DNA from: RH-AL1 sp964244495
GTDB lineage: Bacteria > Pseudomonadota > Alphaproteobacteria > Rhizobiales > Beijerinckiaceae
Reading direction: 5' to 3'
DNA: 64,000 nt
NCBI GenBank assembly: GCA_964244495.1
Contig: CAXTIU010000014.1
Span: forward strand, 1 to 64,000
Part shown: piece after piece, positions 24,586 to 33,500 of the stretch
Layout: each line of letters begins with the position of its first letter
How positions within the stretch are numbered: position 1 is the stretch's first letter
Program-made: the position numbers and the translations under genes
Notes under the pieces: generated by a model
Seen by the model: only the letters and a program-made list of their open reading frames with translations
Told to the model about the DNA's origin: nothing
Databases searched by the model: none

Positions 24586-24628
24586 GCGTCAGATGCGTCA
24601 GATGCGTCAGATGCGTCAGATGCGTCAG
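24586..24628 (+). repeat. Tandem repeat of the 9-mer GCGTCAGAT
   Basis: Four full units plus seven bases of a fifth, without mismatch, about 130 bases upstream of the leuB start (minus strand). The perfect identity suggests recent slippage expansion. No function can be assigned. Confidence 0.95.
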
Positions 24629-24834
24629 GCGCCAAGATGGAGGATTAAGGTAAATGTACCTTAGACCGCGCGGCCTGCGAGATCAACGGCCCCGCGCGCG
24701 TGGCGAGTGACGCGGTCGGGCCGTCCCACGCGCTGACGACGCCCGATCATCAGCCCCTGGAAACCGCGACGGTGATCCGAGGCCACCTCGCGAAGTCTGG
24801 GCGAAGTCCGGAACGTCGCGGTTCGTGCGCCGGC

Positions 24835-25023
24835 TCACCGCCGGCCTTTGGCGATCGCCGTCGCGCGGGGCATGCGTCGGCGCGCGAGCATCGCCACGGC
24901 GCCGACCAAGGGACACGGCGCGAGCATGGTGAAGCACCAGCGCCAACCAACGTGCGCCGCCGCGACCGGGACCGAGCGGATCGAGACGATCGTCGGGGCG
25001 AGGCCGACGACGGCCCGTAGGGT
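24835..25023 (-). pseudogene. MFS transporter C-terminal remnant
   Basis: The minus strand encodes about 62 residues ending in a stop that resemble the last transmembrane helices of a major facilitator transporter: TIVSIRSVPVAAAHVGWRW, FTMLAPCPLVGAVAML, then a basic tail RRRMPRATAIAKG. Nothing upstream in any frame continues it, so only the 3' end of the gene survives. The remaining bases from 24629 to 24834 and 25024 to 25231 show no gene. Confidence 0.45.
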
Positions 25024-25231
25024 CAGGGCGGCGTCGGACCGCGTCCATGGCGCGGTCCGACGCCGTAGACCCGTTCGGCGGGTGTGGGAAGCCGGTGGGG
25101 CGGAGGCGGAGATCGGCGGCGCCGGTCGATCGCGGCCGACGCGCTTATCCCCTCGTCGCATCCTGACGGCGGCGCCCGCGCCCCCTACATAGCGGAGGCC
25201 GCGGCCAGGGGGTTCGCGTCGCGGGGCTTCC

Positions 25232-26719
25232 TTGCCATTCTTCTCCGATCTCCTTTTCGAGGCCCAAGCCATCGCGCAGACGCTCGCGGGGAGCGTGGGG
25301 ACCCCCGTGGTGCGGCTCGGCGTCACCGGCCTGTCGCGCGCCGGCAAGACGGTGTTCATCACCGCGCTGATCCAGCACCTGACCGAGCCGGGCAAGCCGG
25401 GCGGGCGCGGCGCGTTGCCGGTGTTCCGGGTGATGGCCGAGGGCCGCCTGACCAGGGGCCGTCTGGAGCCGCAGCCCGACGACGCGGTGCCGCGCTTCGC
25501 CTACGAGGACCACCGCGCCTCGCTGCGCGGCGGCGACGAAGGCGCGACGCGGCACTGGCCGGAGTCGACGCGGCGGGTGTCGGAGGTGCGCATCAAGCTG
25601 GAGTTCGAGCGGGCCGGCGGCCTGCGCGCCGGGCCGGCCGCGCTGATCCTCGACATCGTCGACTATCCCGGCGAGTGGCTGCTCGACCTGCCGCTGTTGG
25701 TCAAGAGCTACGCGGAATGGTCGGCGGAGACGCTTGAAGCGAGCGCCTCGGCCGTTCGCGCGGCGCTCGCCGCGGACTGGCGCGGTTTCACCCAGACGCT
25801 CGACGCCGGCGCGACGGCGGACGAAGGCGCGGCGCGGCGGGCGGCGGAGCTGTTCACCGCCTACCTCCAGTCCTGCCGGGTCGACGCCTACGCGCTCTCG
25901 ACCCTGCCGCCCGGCCGCTTCCTGATGCCGGGCGACCTCGAAGGCTCGCCGGCACTGACCTTCGCGCCGCTGATCCTCGACGCGGCGCGCTCCTACGGCG
26001 GCGGGTCCCTCGCGGGGATGATGGAGCGACGCTACGAGGCCTACAAGGCGCACGTGGTCCGCCCGTTCTTCCGCGAGCACTTCGCCCGGCTCGACCGACA
26101 GATCGTGCTCGTCGACACGCTCGCCGCGCTGAACGCCGGGCCGGCGGCCGTGCGCGACCTGGAGGCGGCGTTGGCCGACATCCTCCTGGCCTTCCGCGCG
26201 GGACGGAACTCGATGCTTGCGGCGATCTTCAGGCCGCGCGTGGAGCGCATCCTGTTCGCCGCCACCAAGGCCGATCACCTCAACCACGTGGGCCACGACC
26301 GGTTGGAAGCCATCCTGCGCACGATCGTCGGGCGCGCCATCGCGCGGGCGGACGACGCCGGCGCCGAGATCGACGTCATCGCGCTGGCCGGCGTGCGCGC
26401 CACCCGCGAGGCGCGCATCGGCAAGGGCGATGACGCGCTCGACGCCGTGGTCGGCGTCCCGGCGAAGGGCGAGGTGATCGACGGCGAGACCTTCGACGGC
26501 GTCGCGGAGGCGGCGATCTTCCCCGGCGACCTGCCGAGCGACCCGAAGTCCGTGCTGCGCGGCGCCGGCATCCACGCCTCGGCGGACGAGGCCGACATCC
26601 GCTTCGTGCGCTTCCGGCCGCCGCTCCCGGCGCTCGACGACGATGGGCGGGCGCTGCCGCTGCCCCATATCCGCCTCGACCGGGCGCTTCAGTTCCTGCT
26701 GGGGGATCGACTGGCATGA
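25232..26719 (+). CDS. YcjX-family GTPase/ATPase-like protein
   Basis: A 495-residue P-loop protein of the YcjX (DUF463) family. The Walker A motif GLSRAGKT is at residues 33-40, and the family's WPEST, LDIVDYPGEWLLDLPLL and VDTLAALNAG segments follow. The protein is thought to act near the membrane with its partner YcjF; in other bacteria the pair is stress-induced. The likely start is a TTG at 25232. The stop overlaps the next gene by four bases (ATGA), so the pair is co-translated. Confidence 0.88.
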   Translation: MPFFSDLLFEAQAIAQTLAGSVGTPVVRLGVTGLSRAGKTVFITALIQHLTEPGKPGGRGALPVFRVMAEGRLTRGRLEPQPDDAVPRFAYEDHRASLRGGDEGATRHWPESTRRVSEVRIKLEFERAGGLRAGPAALILDIVDYPGEWLLDLPLLVKSYAEWSAETLEASASAVRAALAADWRGFTQTLDAGATADEGAARRAAELFTAYLQSCRVDAYALSTLPPGRFLMPGDLEGSPALTFAPLILDAARSYGGGSLAGMMERRYEAYKAHVVRPFFREHFARLDRQIVLVDTLAALNAGPAAVRDLEAALADILLAFRAGRNSMLAAIFRPRVERILFAATKADHLNHVGHDRLEAILRTIVGRAIARADDAGAEIDVIALAGVRATREARIGKGDDALDAVVGVPAKGEVIDGETFDGVAEAAIFPGDLPSDPKSVLRGAGIHASADEADIRFVRFRPPLPALDDDGRALPLPHIRLDRALQFLLGDRLA

Positions 26720-27801
26720 GTGGGGATCAGACCGATGTACGGCGACGGCCGCGCGCCGTTCGCCTGGAGCCGCCGCCGGTCCAGGCCGATGCCTCCCTTC
26801 GCGCCGACGCCGCCCCCGCGCCGTTCGTCGAGATCATGCCGGACCCCTTCGCGCTGGAGGGCCTGGAGCTCGAACCCGACGAGCGGGCGGTGGAGGTGGC
26901 GCAGCGGCGCGGCATCGCCCGGCGCTCGCTCCTGTCCTGGGCCGGGCTGTTCTGGTCGGCGCTGGGCGGCCTCGTCTCGCTCAGCGTCGGCCTGTGGCTG
27001 ACCCGCCTCGTCGACGACCTGTTCGCCCGCTCGGCGACCTTCGGCACCCTCGCCCTGGCGCTCGCCGCGCTCGCCGTGCTGGCGCTGGGCGTGCTGGCGG
27101 CCCGCGAGGTTCTGGCGATCGGCCGGCAGCGGCACATCGCCAAGCTGCATGCCGCCTTCGCCCACGCGCGCGCCGCCGACGACCGGGCCGTGGCCCGGCG
27201 GCTCGTCGCCGACCTCGCCGCGCTCTACGCGCACCGGCCGGAGACCGCGCGGGCGCGTCGCGACGTGCTGGCGCTGCGCGGCGAGATCGTGGACGGGCGC
27301 GACCTCGTCGACATCGCCGAGCGCACCCTGTTGACGCCGCTCGACGAGCGCGCCCAGGCGGCGATCGCCGGCGCCGCCAAGCGGGTGTCGGTGGTCACCA
27401 CCATGGCGCCGCGCGCGATCGTCGATGTCGCCTTCGTCCTCCTGCAGGCGGTGCGCCTGATCCGTCGGGTGTCCGAGATCTACGGCGGCCGGCCGGGCCT
27501 GCTCGGCTTCCTCAAGCTGGCGCGCTCGGTCGGCGCGCACCTCGCGATCACCGGCGGCATGGCGGCCGGCGACAGCCTGTTGCAGCAGGTGGTCGGCCAC
27601 GGCATCGCGGCGAAGGTGTCGGCGCGGCTCGGCGAGGGCGTGCTCAACGGCTTGCTCACCGCCCGCATCGGCGTCTCGGCGATGGCGGTGTGCCGGCCGA
27701 TGCCCTTCGCCGCGCGGCCGACGCCCAACCTGCGCAAGGTGGTGCCGTTCCTGTTCCGCTCGGAGAAGGGCGAGGCCGTCGAGACGGGGCCGACCGCCTG
27801 A
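26716..27801 (+). CDS. YcjF/TIGR01620-family membrane protein (DUF697)
   Basis: A 361-residue inner-membrane protein. After a Pro/Ala-rich cytoplasmic N-terminus, two transmembrane helices lie at about residues 75-125 (SWAGLFWSALGGLVSLSVGL and the ALALAALAVLALGVLA stretch). The C-terminal half is the DUF697 domain (TTMAPRAIVDVAFVLLQAV, then GRPGLLGFLKLARSV). It overlaps the YcjX gene and always travels with it in proteobacteria, implying a complex. The exact function is unknown. Confidence 0.88.
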   Translation: MSGDQTDVRRRPRAVRLEPPPVQADASLRADAAPAPFVEIMPDPFALEGLELEPDERAVEVAQRRGIARRSLLSWAGLFWSALGGLVSLSVGLWLTRLVDDLFARSATFGTLALALAALAVLALGVLAAREVLAIGRQRHIAKLHAAFAHARAADDRAVARRLVADLAALYAHRPETARARRDVLALRGEIVDGRDLVDIAERTLLTPLDERAQAAIAGAAKRVSVVTTMAPRAIVDVAFVLLQAVRLIRRVSEIYGGRPGLLGFLKLARSVGAHLAITGGMAAGDSLLQQVVGHGIAAKVSARLGEGVLNGLLTARIGVSAMAVCRPMPFAARPTPNLRKVVPFLFRSEKGEAVETGPTA

Positions 27802-27803
27802 GG

Positions 27804-28154
27804 TCAGCCGATGCCGAGGCTTCTCGCCACGAGCGTCGGCTCGGCGTCGGCCACCGCGTCGATCAGGTCGTGGTAGGCGTCGAGCGCGGCGGTGCGCGCC
27901 GCGTCGACGACGAGGCTGACGCCATGGCGGTGAACGCCGACGCGCTGGATAGCCTGCGCGAGGTCGTCGGCGCGGTCGAGGGCGCGGTCGCGCGCCGCCT
28001 CGATCGCCGGCGTCGGCACGACGTAGAACAGCGCGTTGCGCATCAGGGCGCGCGTCGTCCCGTGGAGGTGCCGGTGGTCGACGATGGAGGCGGTCTCGAT
28101 GGGGACCAGGGCGGATCGCAGCTCGCCCGCGACCGATTTGCCGAACGGTGTCAT
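27804..28154 (-). CDS. Hypothetical protein, alpha-helical
   Basis: A 116-residue mainly helical protein beginning MTPFGKSVAGELR, converging with the YcjF gene two bases away. It contains SIVDHRHLHGTTRALM and a long Ala/Asp-rich helix. GGGAGA precedes ATG 28154; an ATG at 28178 is also in frame. No family is recognised. Confidence 0.6.
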   Translation of the reverse strand: MTPFGKSVAGELRSALVPIETASIVDHRHLHGTTRALMRNALFYVVPTPAIEAARDRALDRADDLAQAIQRVGVHRHGVSLVVDAARTAALDAYHDLIDAVADAEPTLVARSLGIG

Positions 28155-28247
28155 GACAACGTCTCCCTCGGCCGACATCTTGGTGGAACATCTCGCCGGC
28201 CCGCGCGATGGGGCGATGCGACAGGCGACGACCGACAAGGGTGAACC

Positions 28248-28427
28248 ATGACGAAGAGAAGCGCGTCGATCAAGGAAACCGGCGAGGAGCTGAGCCCCGC
28301 CGAGTGGGAGCGCTTCGACGCCGCCGTGGCCGACGCCAAGGCGGAGCGCGAGCGGCCGGAACCGGCGGGCGAGGCGCCACCGGCCGAGGCGGGGAAGCGA
28401 CGGGACGGGCGATCGGCCGGCACCTGA
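28248..28427 (+). CDS. Small acidic hypothetical protein
   Basis: A 59-residue frame starting ATG 28248 (AGGG seven bases upstream): MTKRSASIKETGEELSPAEW and then an Ala/Glu/Pro-rich tail. High third-position GC supports coding. It lies between two minus-strand genes. Short proteins of this composition are common in Hyphomicrobiales, but no function is known to me. Confidence 0.5.
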   Translation: MTKRSASIKETGEELSPAEWERFDAAVADAKAERERPEPAGEAPPAEAGKRRDGRSAGT

Positions 28428-28445
28428 ACGCCGTCCGGCGGCGCG

Positions 28446-29504
28446 TCAACCGACGCCGAGCTTCTTCTGCAGGCTCGACGACGACGTCGTGTACTGGAAC
28501 GTCAGGCGCTGGTCCGGGTGGACGTAGCGGTGGATGCGGCGGGCGGCGAGCGCGCCCTCGTGGAAGCCCGACAGGATGAGCTTCAGCTTGCCGGGATAGG
28601 TGTTGATGTCGCCGATGGCGAAGATACCGGGCGTGCTGGTCTCGAAGCGCTCGGTGTCGACGGCGACGAGGTTCTCGTCGAGGTTCAGGCCCCAGGCCGC
28701 GATCGGACCGAGCTTCATGGTCAGGCCAAAGAACGGCACCATCGTCTCGCAGGCCACGCGCGTCGTGCCGCCGGCGCCGGTCACGTCGATCGCGCTCAAC
28801 ACCCCGTCCGCGCCGTGCAGCGCGGTGACCTGGCCGATGGCGAGGTCCATCGCGCCCGCCGTCACCAGCGCGCGCATGGCGTTGACCGAGTGCGGCGCGC
28901 CGCGGAACTCGTCGCGGCGGTGGACCAGGGTCAGGCGCCGGACGATCGGCTGGAGGTTCAAGGTCCAGTCGAGCGCGGAATCGCCGCCGCCGACGATCAC
29001 CACGTCGCGGTCGCGGAAGGCCTCCATCCGCCGCACGGCGTAACGCACGGAGGCGGCCTCGTAGGCCTCGATGCCGGCGATCGGCGGTTTCTTCGGCTGG
29101 AACGAGCCGCCGCCGGCGGCGACCACGATCGCCTTGCAGGTGAACACCTTGCCCGAGCATGTTCGCATGCGGAACGCCGGCGCCTCCGGCGTGCCGAGGC
29201 TGTCGATCGCCTCGACCATCTCGTCGTGATGGAAGACCGGCTTGAACGGCGCGCTCTGCTCCATCAGCCTGTCGACCAGCTCCTGGCCGGTGACGGTGGG
29301 GTAGCCGGGAATGTCGTAGATCGGTTTCTGGGGATAAAGCTCGGAGCATTGGCCGCCAGGGCGCGGCAGGATATCGACGAGGTGGCAGCTGACGTCGAGG
29401 AGCCCGAGCTCGAACACGGCGAAGATCCCGACCGGCCCCGCGCCGATGATCACGACATCGGTCTCGATCGCCTCGCCGGCGGGCTGGTCGATCCCATGGC
29501 TCAT
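28446..29504 (-). CDS. Ferredoxin-NADP+ reductase, thioredoxin-reductase-like
   Basis: A 352-residue flavoprotein with the FAD-binding VVIIGAGPVGIFA at residues 15-27 and the NAD(P)-binding VIVGGGDSALDW; the CxxC of true thioredoxin reductases is absent, which places it in the TrxR-like ferredoxin/flavodoxin-NADP+ reductase group. It starts ten bases after the stop of a 2Fe-2S ferredoxin gene on the same strand, so the two form an NADPH to ferredoxin electron chain. It could also reduce the P450 ferredoxin of the island. Confidence 0.9.
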   Translation of the reverse strand: MSHGIDQPAGEAIETDVVIIGAGPVGIFAVFELGLLDVSCHLVDILPRPGGQCSELYPQKPIYDIPGYPTVTGQELVDRLMEQSAPFKPVFHHDEMVEAIDSLGTPEAPAFRMRTCSGKVFTCKAIVVAAGGGSFQPKKPPIAGIEAYEAASVRYAVRRMEAFRDRDVVIVGGGDSALDWTLNLQPIVRRLTLVHRRDEFRGAPHSVNAMRALVTAGAMDLAIGQVTALHGADGVLSAIDVTGAGGTTRVACETMVPFFGLTMKLGPIAAWGLNLDENLVAVDTERFETSTPGIFAIGDINTYPGKLKLILSGFHEGALAARRIHRYVHPDQRLTFQYTTSSSSLQKKLGVG

Positions 29505-29514
29505 CGCCGCGTCC

Positions 29515-29835
29515 CTAGCCTTGCCGGTCGGGCGTGACGATCCGCAGTCCGTCGAGCGCCGGCGTCACCCTGATCTGGCAGGACAGCCGCGAGTTCGGCT
29601 TCACCTCGTAGGCGAAGTCGAGCATGTCCTCCTCCATGCCCGAAGGCTTGCCGACCACCGCCATGTAGGCTTCGTCGACGTAGACGTGGCAGGTCGCGCA
29701 GGCGCAGGCGCCGCCGCACTCGGCGACGATCTCCGGGATCTTGTGGCGGATGGCGGTCTCCATCACGGTCGAGCCCGCCTCGCCCTCCACCGTGCGCGAG
29801 CTGCCCTTGGAATCGGTGAAGGTGATGGACGGCAT
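29515..29835 (-). CDS. 2Fe-2S ferredoxin
   Basis: A 106-residue adrenodoxin-type ferredoxin with ligands Cys40-x5-Cys46-x2-Cys49 and Cys86. The start at 29835 is preferred (MPSITFTD, AGGA upstream). It is only distantly similar to the P450 ferredoxin at 1156. It is co-transcribed with the reductase gene that follows. The cysteine spacing fits P450, hydroxylase or Fe-S assembly partners alike. Confidence 0.9.
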   Translation of the reverse strand: MPSITFTDSKGSSRTVEGEAGSTVMETAIRHKIPEIVAECGGACACATCHVYVDEAYMAVVGKPSGMEEDMLDFAYEVKPNSRLSCQIRVTPALDGLRIVTPDRQG

Positions 29836-30019
29836 GGTCGTGATCCTCGCGAGGGCGCGGCGGTGCGCGGCGACGGCGGCGCCGGACGCCCCCGCTTTTA
29901 GAGAACGGGCGCCCTCGTGAACAGTCACCATCGCCGCCGGCCGTCACCGTGAACGCGAGCCACGAGCATGAGTCACGAGCACTGGCCGGAGCCATGGGCG
30001 GCGGCGTCGGCCGCCGGGG

Positions 30020-30424
30020 TCAAGCCGACCCGTTCCGGTCGTCGGCGACGATCGCGGCCTCGACGCGGGCGAAGGCGCGCGCCAGCGCGGGGAACAGCGC
30101 CGCCCGCCCATCGGGGGCGGCCGCCTCGTAGGCGGCGGCGGTGCCAGCCGCAGCCCAGGCCCCGATGCCCAGCGCGGACCCCTTCAGGAGATGGGCGGCG
30201 TCGGCCTGCTCGGGCGGGCCGAGGCCCGGCAGGGTCGGGACCACCCGCCGCGACTGCGCGACGAAGAGCCCCAGCACCTCGCGCCGAAGCTCCGGGTCAC
30301 CGAAGGTCTGCACGGCGAGGAACGCCCCATCGAGCGCGGCAGCGCCATCCCCGATAAAGGCGGGGCGTAAGGGGTCCGCGACCCGGCTCGTCGGGTCGCC
30401 GCCCGCACCTGCGGGATCCCGCAT
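30020..30424 (-). CDS. Histidine phosphotransfer (HPt) domain protein
   Basis: A 134-residue stand-alone HPt protein. The phosphorylated histidine lies in DAAHLLKGSALGIGA (His78 with this start), followed by the helix that completes the four-helix bundle. ATG 30424 is preferred; a GTG at 30490 would add 22 residues. It is divergent from the giant GPR-like gene, whose start is 151 bases away. No kinase or response regulator is adjacent, so its partners lie elsewhere in the genome. Confidence 0.78.
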   Translation of the reverse strand: MRDPAGAGGDPTSRVADPLRPAFIGDGAAALDGAFLAVQTFGDPELRREVLGLFVAQSRRVVPTLPGLGPPEQADAAHLLKGSALGIGAWAAAGTAAAYEAAAPDGRAALFPALARAFARVEAAIVADDRNGSA

Positions 30425-30575
30425 GGTGAATGCTTCGTTAACGACGTTTGCCAAAGCAATCCGCCCGTTGGTTTCAATCGACGGTCGCACCCTGTAGGAT
30501 GCTGTTGGTTAATAGTGCGTTCCCGAGGTCGCGGCGAGCCGACGCGCGCGGGCCGGCAGGTGGATGGGATAGCGA

Positions 30576-33500
30576 ATGGCCAACCCGATTAAGGCCCAGG
30601 ACCCGGCGGCCGCCGCTTTGTCGGCGATCGAGGAAGCCTTGAACCTGTCCGACCTGATGGGGCCGGCCGACACCGCAAAGGGGGAAGCGAGGGGATCCGG
30701 GCCGGGCTTCGAGGTGTCGCCCGACGATCGCCTGAACCATCCGCTCCTGCCGCCCCGCTCGCGCGGCGAAACCCTACGGCCGAAGCTGCCCTCCATGGAC
30801 GACGCCAAGATCTTCGGCCGAGGCACCGGCGGCCGCCCGAACGAGCCGGCCGTGGCGGAGCTTCCGGTCGCCCAGGCGGCCCCGAACGAGGCGGACCGCA
30901 GCTTCGCCGACGTGCTGCTGGACGCGCGCGAGCGTCCGGTGGCGGATCGCGCGCCCGATCGCTTCGAGGGCGCGCCGGCGGTCCCGCCGGCCAACGACGA
31001 CAAGGAGTCGGTGGGCGCCATCCTGCGCTCCCTGCAGGCGAAGTCGAGCCGTACGCCGATGTTGATCGCCGGCGCCGCCGCCGCGCTGTGGGCGGCGGTC
31101 TGCCTGTTCGCCCTCTACGCCGACCGGGCCGACCTCGCCGGCGGCAGCCTGCTGCAGCCGAAGACCGCGCTGGTGCTGTTGGCCGTCGTCGGCCCGCTGC
31201 TGTTCTTCTTCATGACCGCCGCCCTGACACGGCGCGCGCAAGAGGTGCGGTTGACGGCGCGCTCCATGCTGCAAGTCGCGGTGCGCCTCGCCGAGCCCGA
31301 GACCATCGCCACCGAGCAGATGGTGACGCTGTCGCAGGCGATCCGGCGCGAGATCGCCTCCATGGGCGATGGCATCGAACGGGCGCTCGCCCGCGCCGGC
31401 GAGCTGGAAACGCTGGTGCGCTCGGAGGTGTCCAACATCGAACGGTCGTTCGGCGAGAACGAGCGGCGGGTGCGCGCCCTCATCGACGAGCTGTCGTCCG
31501 AGCGCGAAGCGATCGTCGGCAACGCCGAGAAGGTGCGCGGCGCCATCCTCGGCGCGCACGAGTCGCTGTCGCGCGACCTCGACGGCGTGTCCGAGCGCAT
31601 CGCGCAGACGGTGGACGAGGCCGGCGAGCGCGTCACCGCGTCGCTCAGCAGCAAGGGCGACGAAATCCGCAGCGCCCTGGCGGGCGTCGGCGAGGACTGC
31701 GCGGCCAACCTCGGGACCAGCGGCCACGAGCTGGTCGAGCGCCTGCGGCTGACCACGGAGGACGTGGCCGCCGCCCTCGTCGGGCACACCGCCGACTTCG
31801 AGGGCAAGCTCGCCACCGCCGGCCACGCCCTGATGACCGACCTCGGCGTGCGCGCCGACGACATCGTCCATCGGCTCGACGTGACCGGCACGCGGATCAG
31901 CGAGGAGATCGTGTCGCGCGGCGACACCCTCGCCGACCGCCTGGCCGAGACCGGCGACCGTCTCCACGAGGTGGTGGCGACGCACGGGGACATGCTGCAC
32001 GGTCACCTCGCCGAGACCGGCGAGCGTATCGCCACCCTCATCGGCGAGCGGACCGAAGCGGCCCGCGCCGCCTTCGAGGGATCGTCCGCCGGCCTCGCCG
32101 ACCTGCTGGAAGAAAGCCACGGGAAGGTCCAAGCCCGGTTCGAGCGGCACGGCGCCGACCTTCACCATCGCTTCGCGGAAACCGCGGACGACATCGCCGG
32201 CAGGCTCGCCTCGCACACCGACGCCCTGCACCAGAGGCTCGCGGCGACCGTCGCGGAGACGACCGGCGCGCTCGGCGACCACAACGAGGCCGTCCAGGAG
32301 CGTCTCGCCGAAGGGGCGGCGGCGACACTCGCGCTGATGGCGAGCCATTCGGACCACCTCCACGAACGCCTCGCCGCCACGACGGCGGAAACGACGGAAG
32401 CGTTGTCGACGCATGCCGACACCCTGCACCAGCACCTCGCCGCGAGCGCGCATGAGTCCGTCGCCGCCTTGAACGAGGGGACGCTACAGCTCGATCAGCG
32501 CTTGAGCGCGACCAACGAGGCGCTAAGCGCGCATCAGGCGCGGATGAGCGAGCGGCTCGCCGCGACGGCCGCCGAAACGGCGGCGGCGCTGACCGCCGGC
32601 AACGACAACCTGCTGCGTCAGCTGAGCGAAACGAACGAAGCGCTCGTCGCCCATCGCGAGGCCGAGCACCAGCACCTCGCCGGCACCGCCGACGACCTCA
32701 ATCACCGCCTGGCGACGGTCACCGCCGAGACGACGGACATCCTGAGCGCGCACCAGACGCAGATGGAGCAGCGTTTCGCCGCAACCGCCGAGGGGACGGC
32801 GGCGACGCTGACGGCCGGCTCGGACGAGTTGCTCCGGCGCCTGGCCGAGACCAACGGGGCGCTCGTTTCCCATCGCGAGGCCGAGCACCAGCGCCTCCTC
32901 GGCCACGCCGACGAGCTCAACCATCGGCTCGCCACGGTCGCGAGCGAGGCGACCGACGCGCTCGCCGCGCACCAGGCGCGGATGGAGGCGCACTTCGCCG
33001 CGACGTCGGGGGACACGGTCAAGGCCCTGACCGCCGGCTCGGAAACGTTCGCCCAGAGCCTGGCCGAGGCGAACGAGGCCCTGGTGGCGCATCGCGAGGC
33101 CGAGCACCAGCGCCTCCTCGGCCACGCCGACGACCTCAACCAACGCCTCGCCGCGCTCACCGCCGAGACGTCGGACGCCCTCACGGCGCACAACGACTCT
33201 ATGCACGAGCGGCTGGCCGCGACAGCCAGCGACGCGATCGCCGCGCTGGCGACCCACACGGAAACGCTGCAGGAGCGGATCGGCGGCGTCGCCCACGAGG
33301 CCTTGACCACCTTCAACGGCCACGTCGACACGATGCACGATCGCTTGAACGCGATCGCCGCCGAAACCACGGGCGCTCTGGTGACGCACACCGACGCCAT
33401 GCACGAACGCCTCGCCGACACGGCGCAGCAGACGGTCGCCGCGCTCACCGACCACGCGAGCGAGTTGCACGAGCGGCTGGAAGCGGCGACCGGGGGAACG

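Noticed and set aside
24586..24628. Possible CRISPR-like repeat array.
   Set aside because: The units are only nine bases long and have no spacers; it is a simple tandem repeat.
26689..28191. A 500-codon minus-strand frame opposite the YcjF-like gene.
   Set aside because: Arg/Gly/Ala-rich without any motif, and wholly overlapped by well-supported genes.
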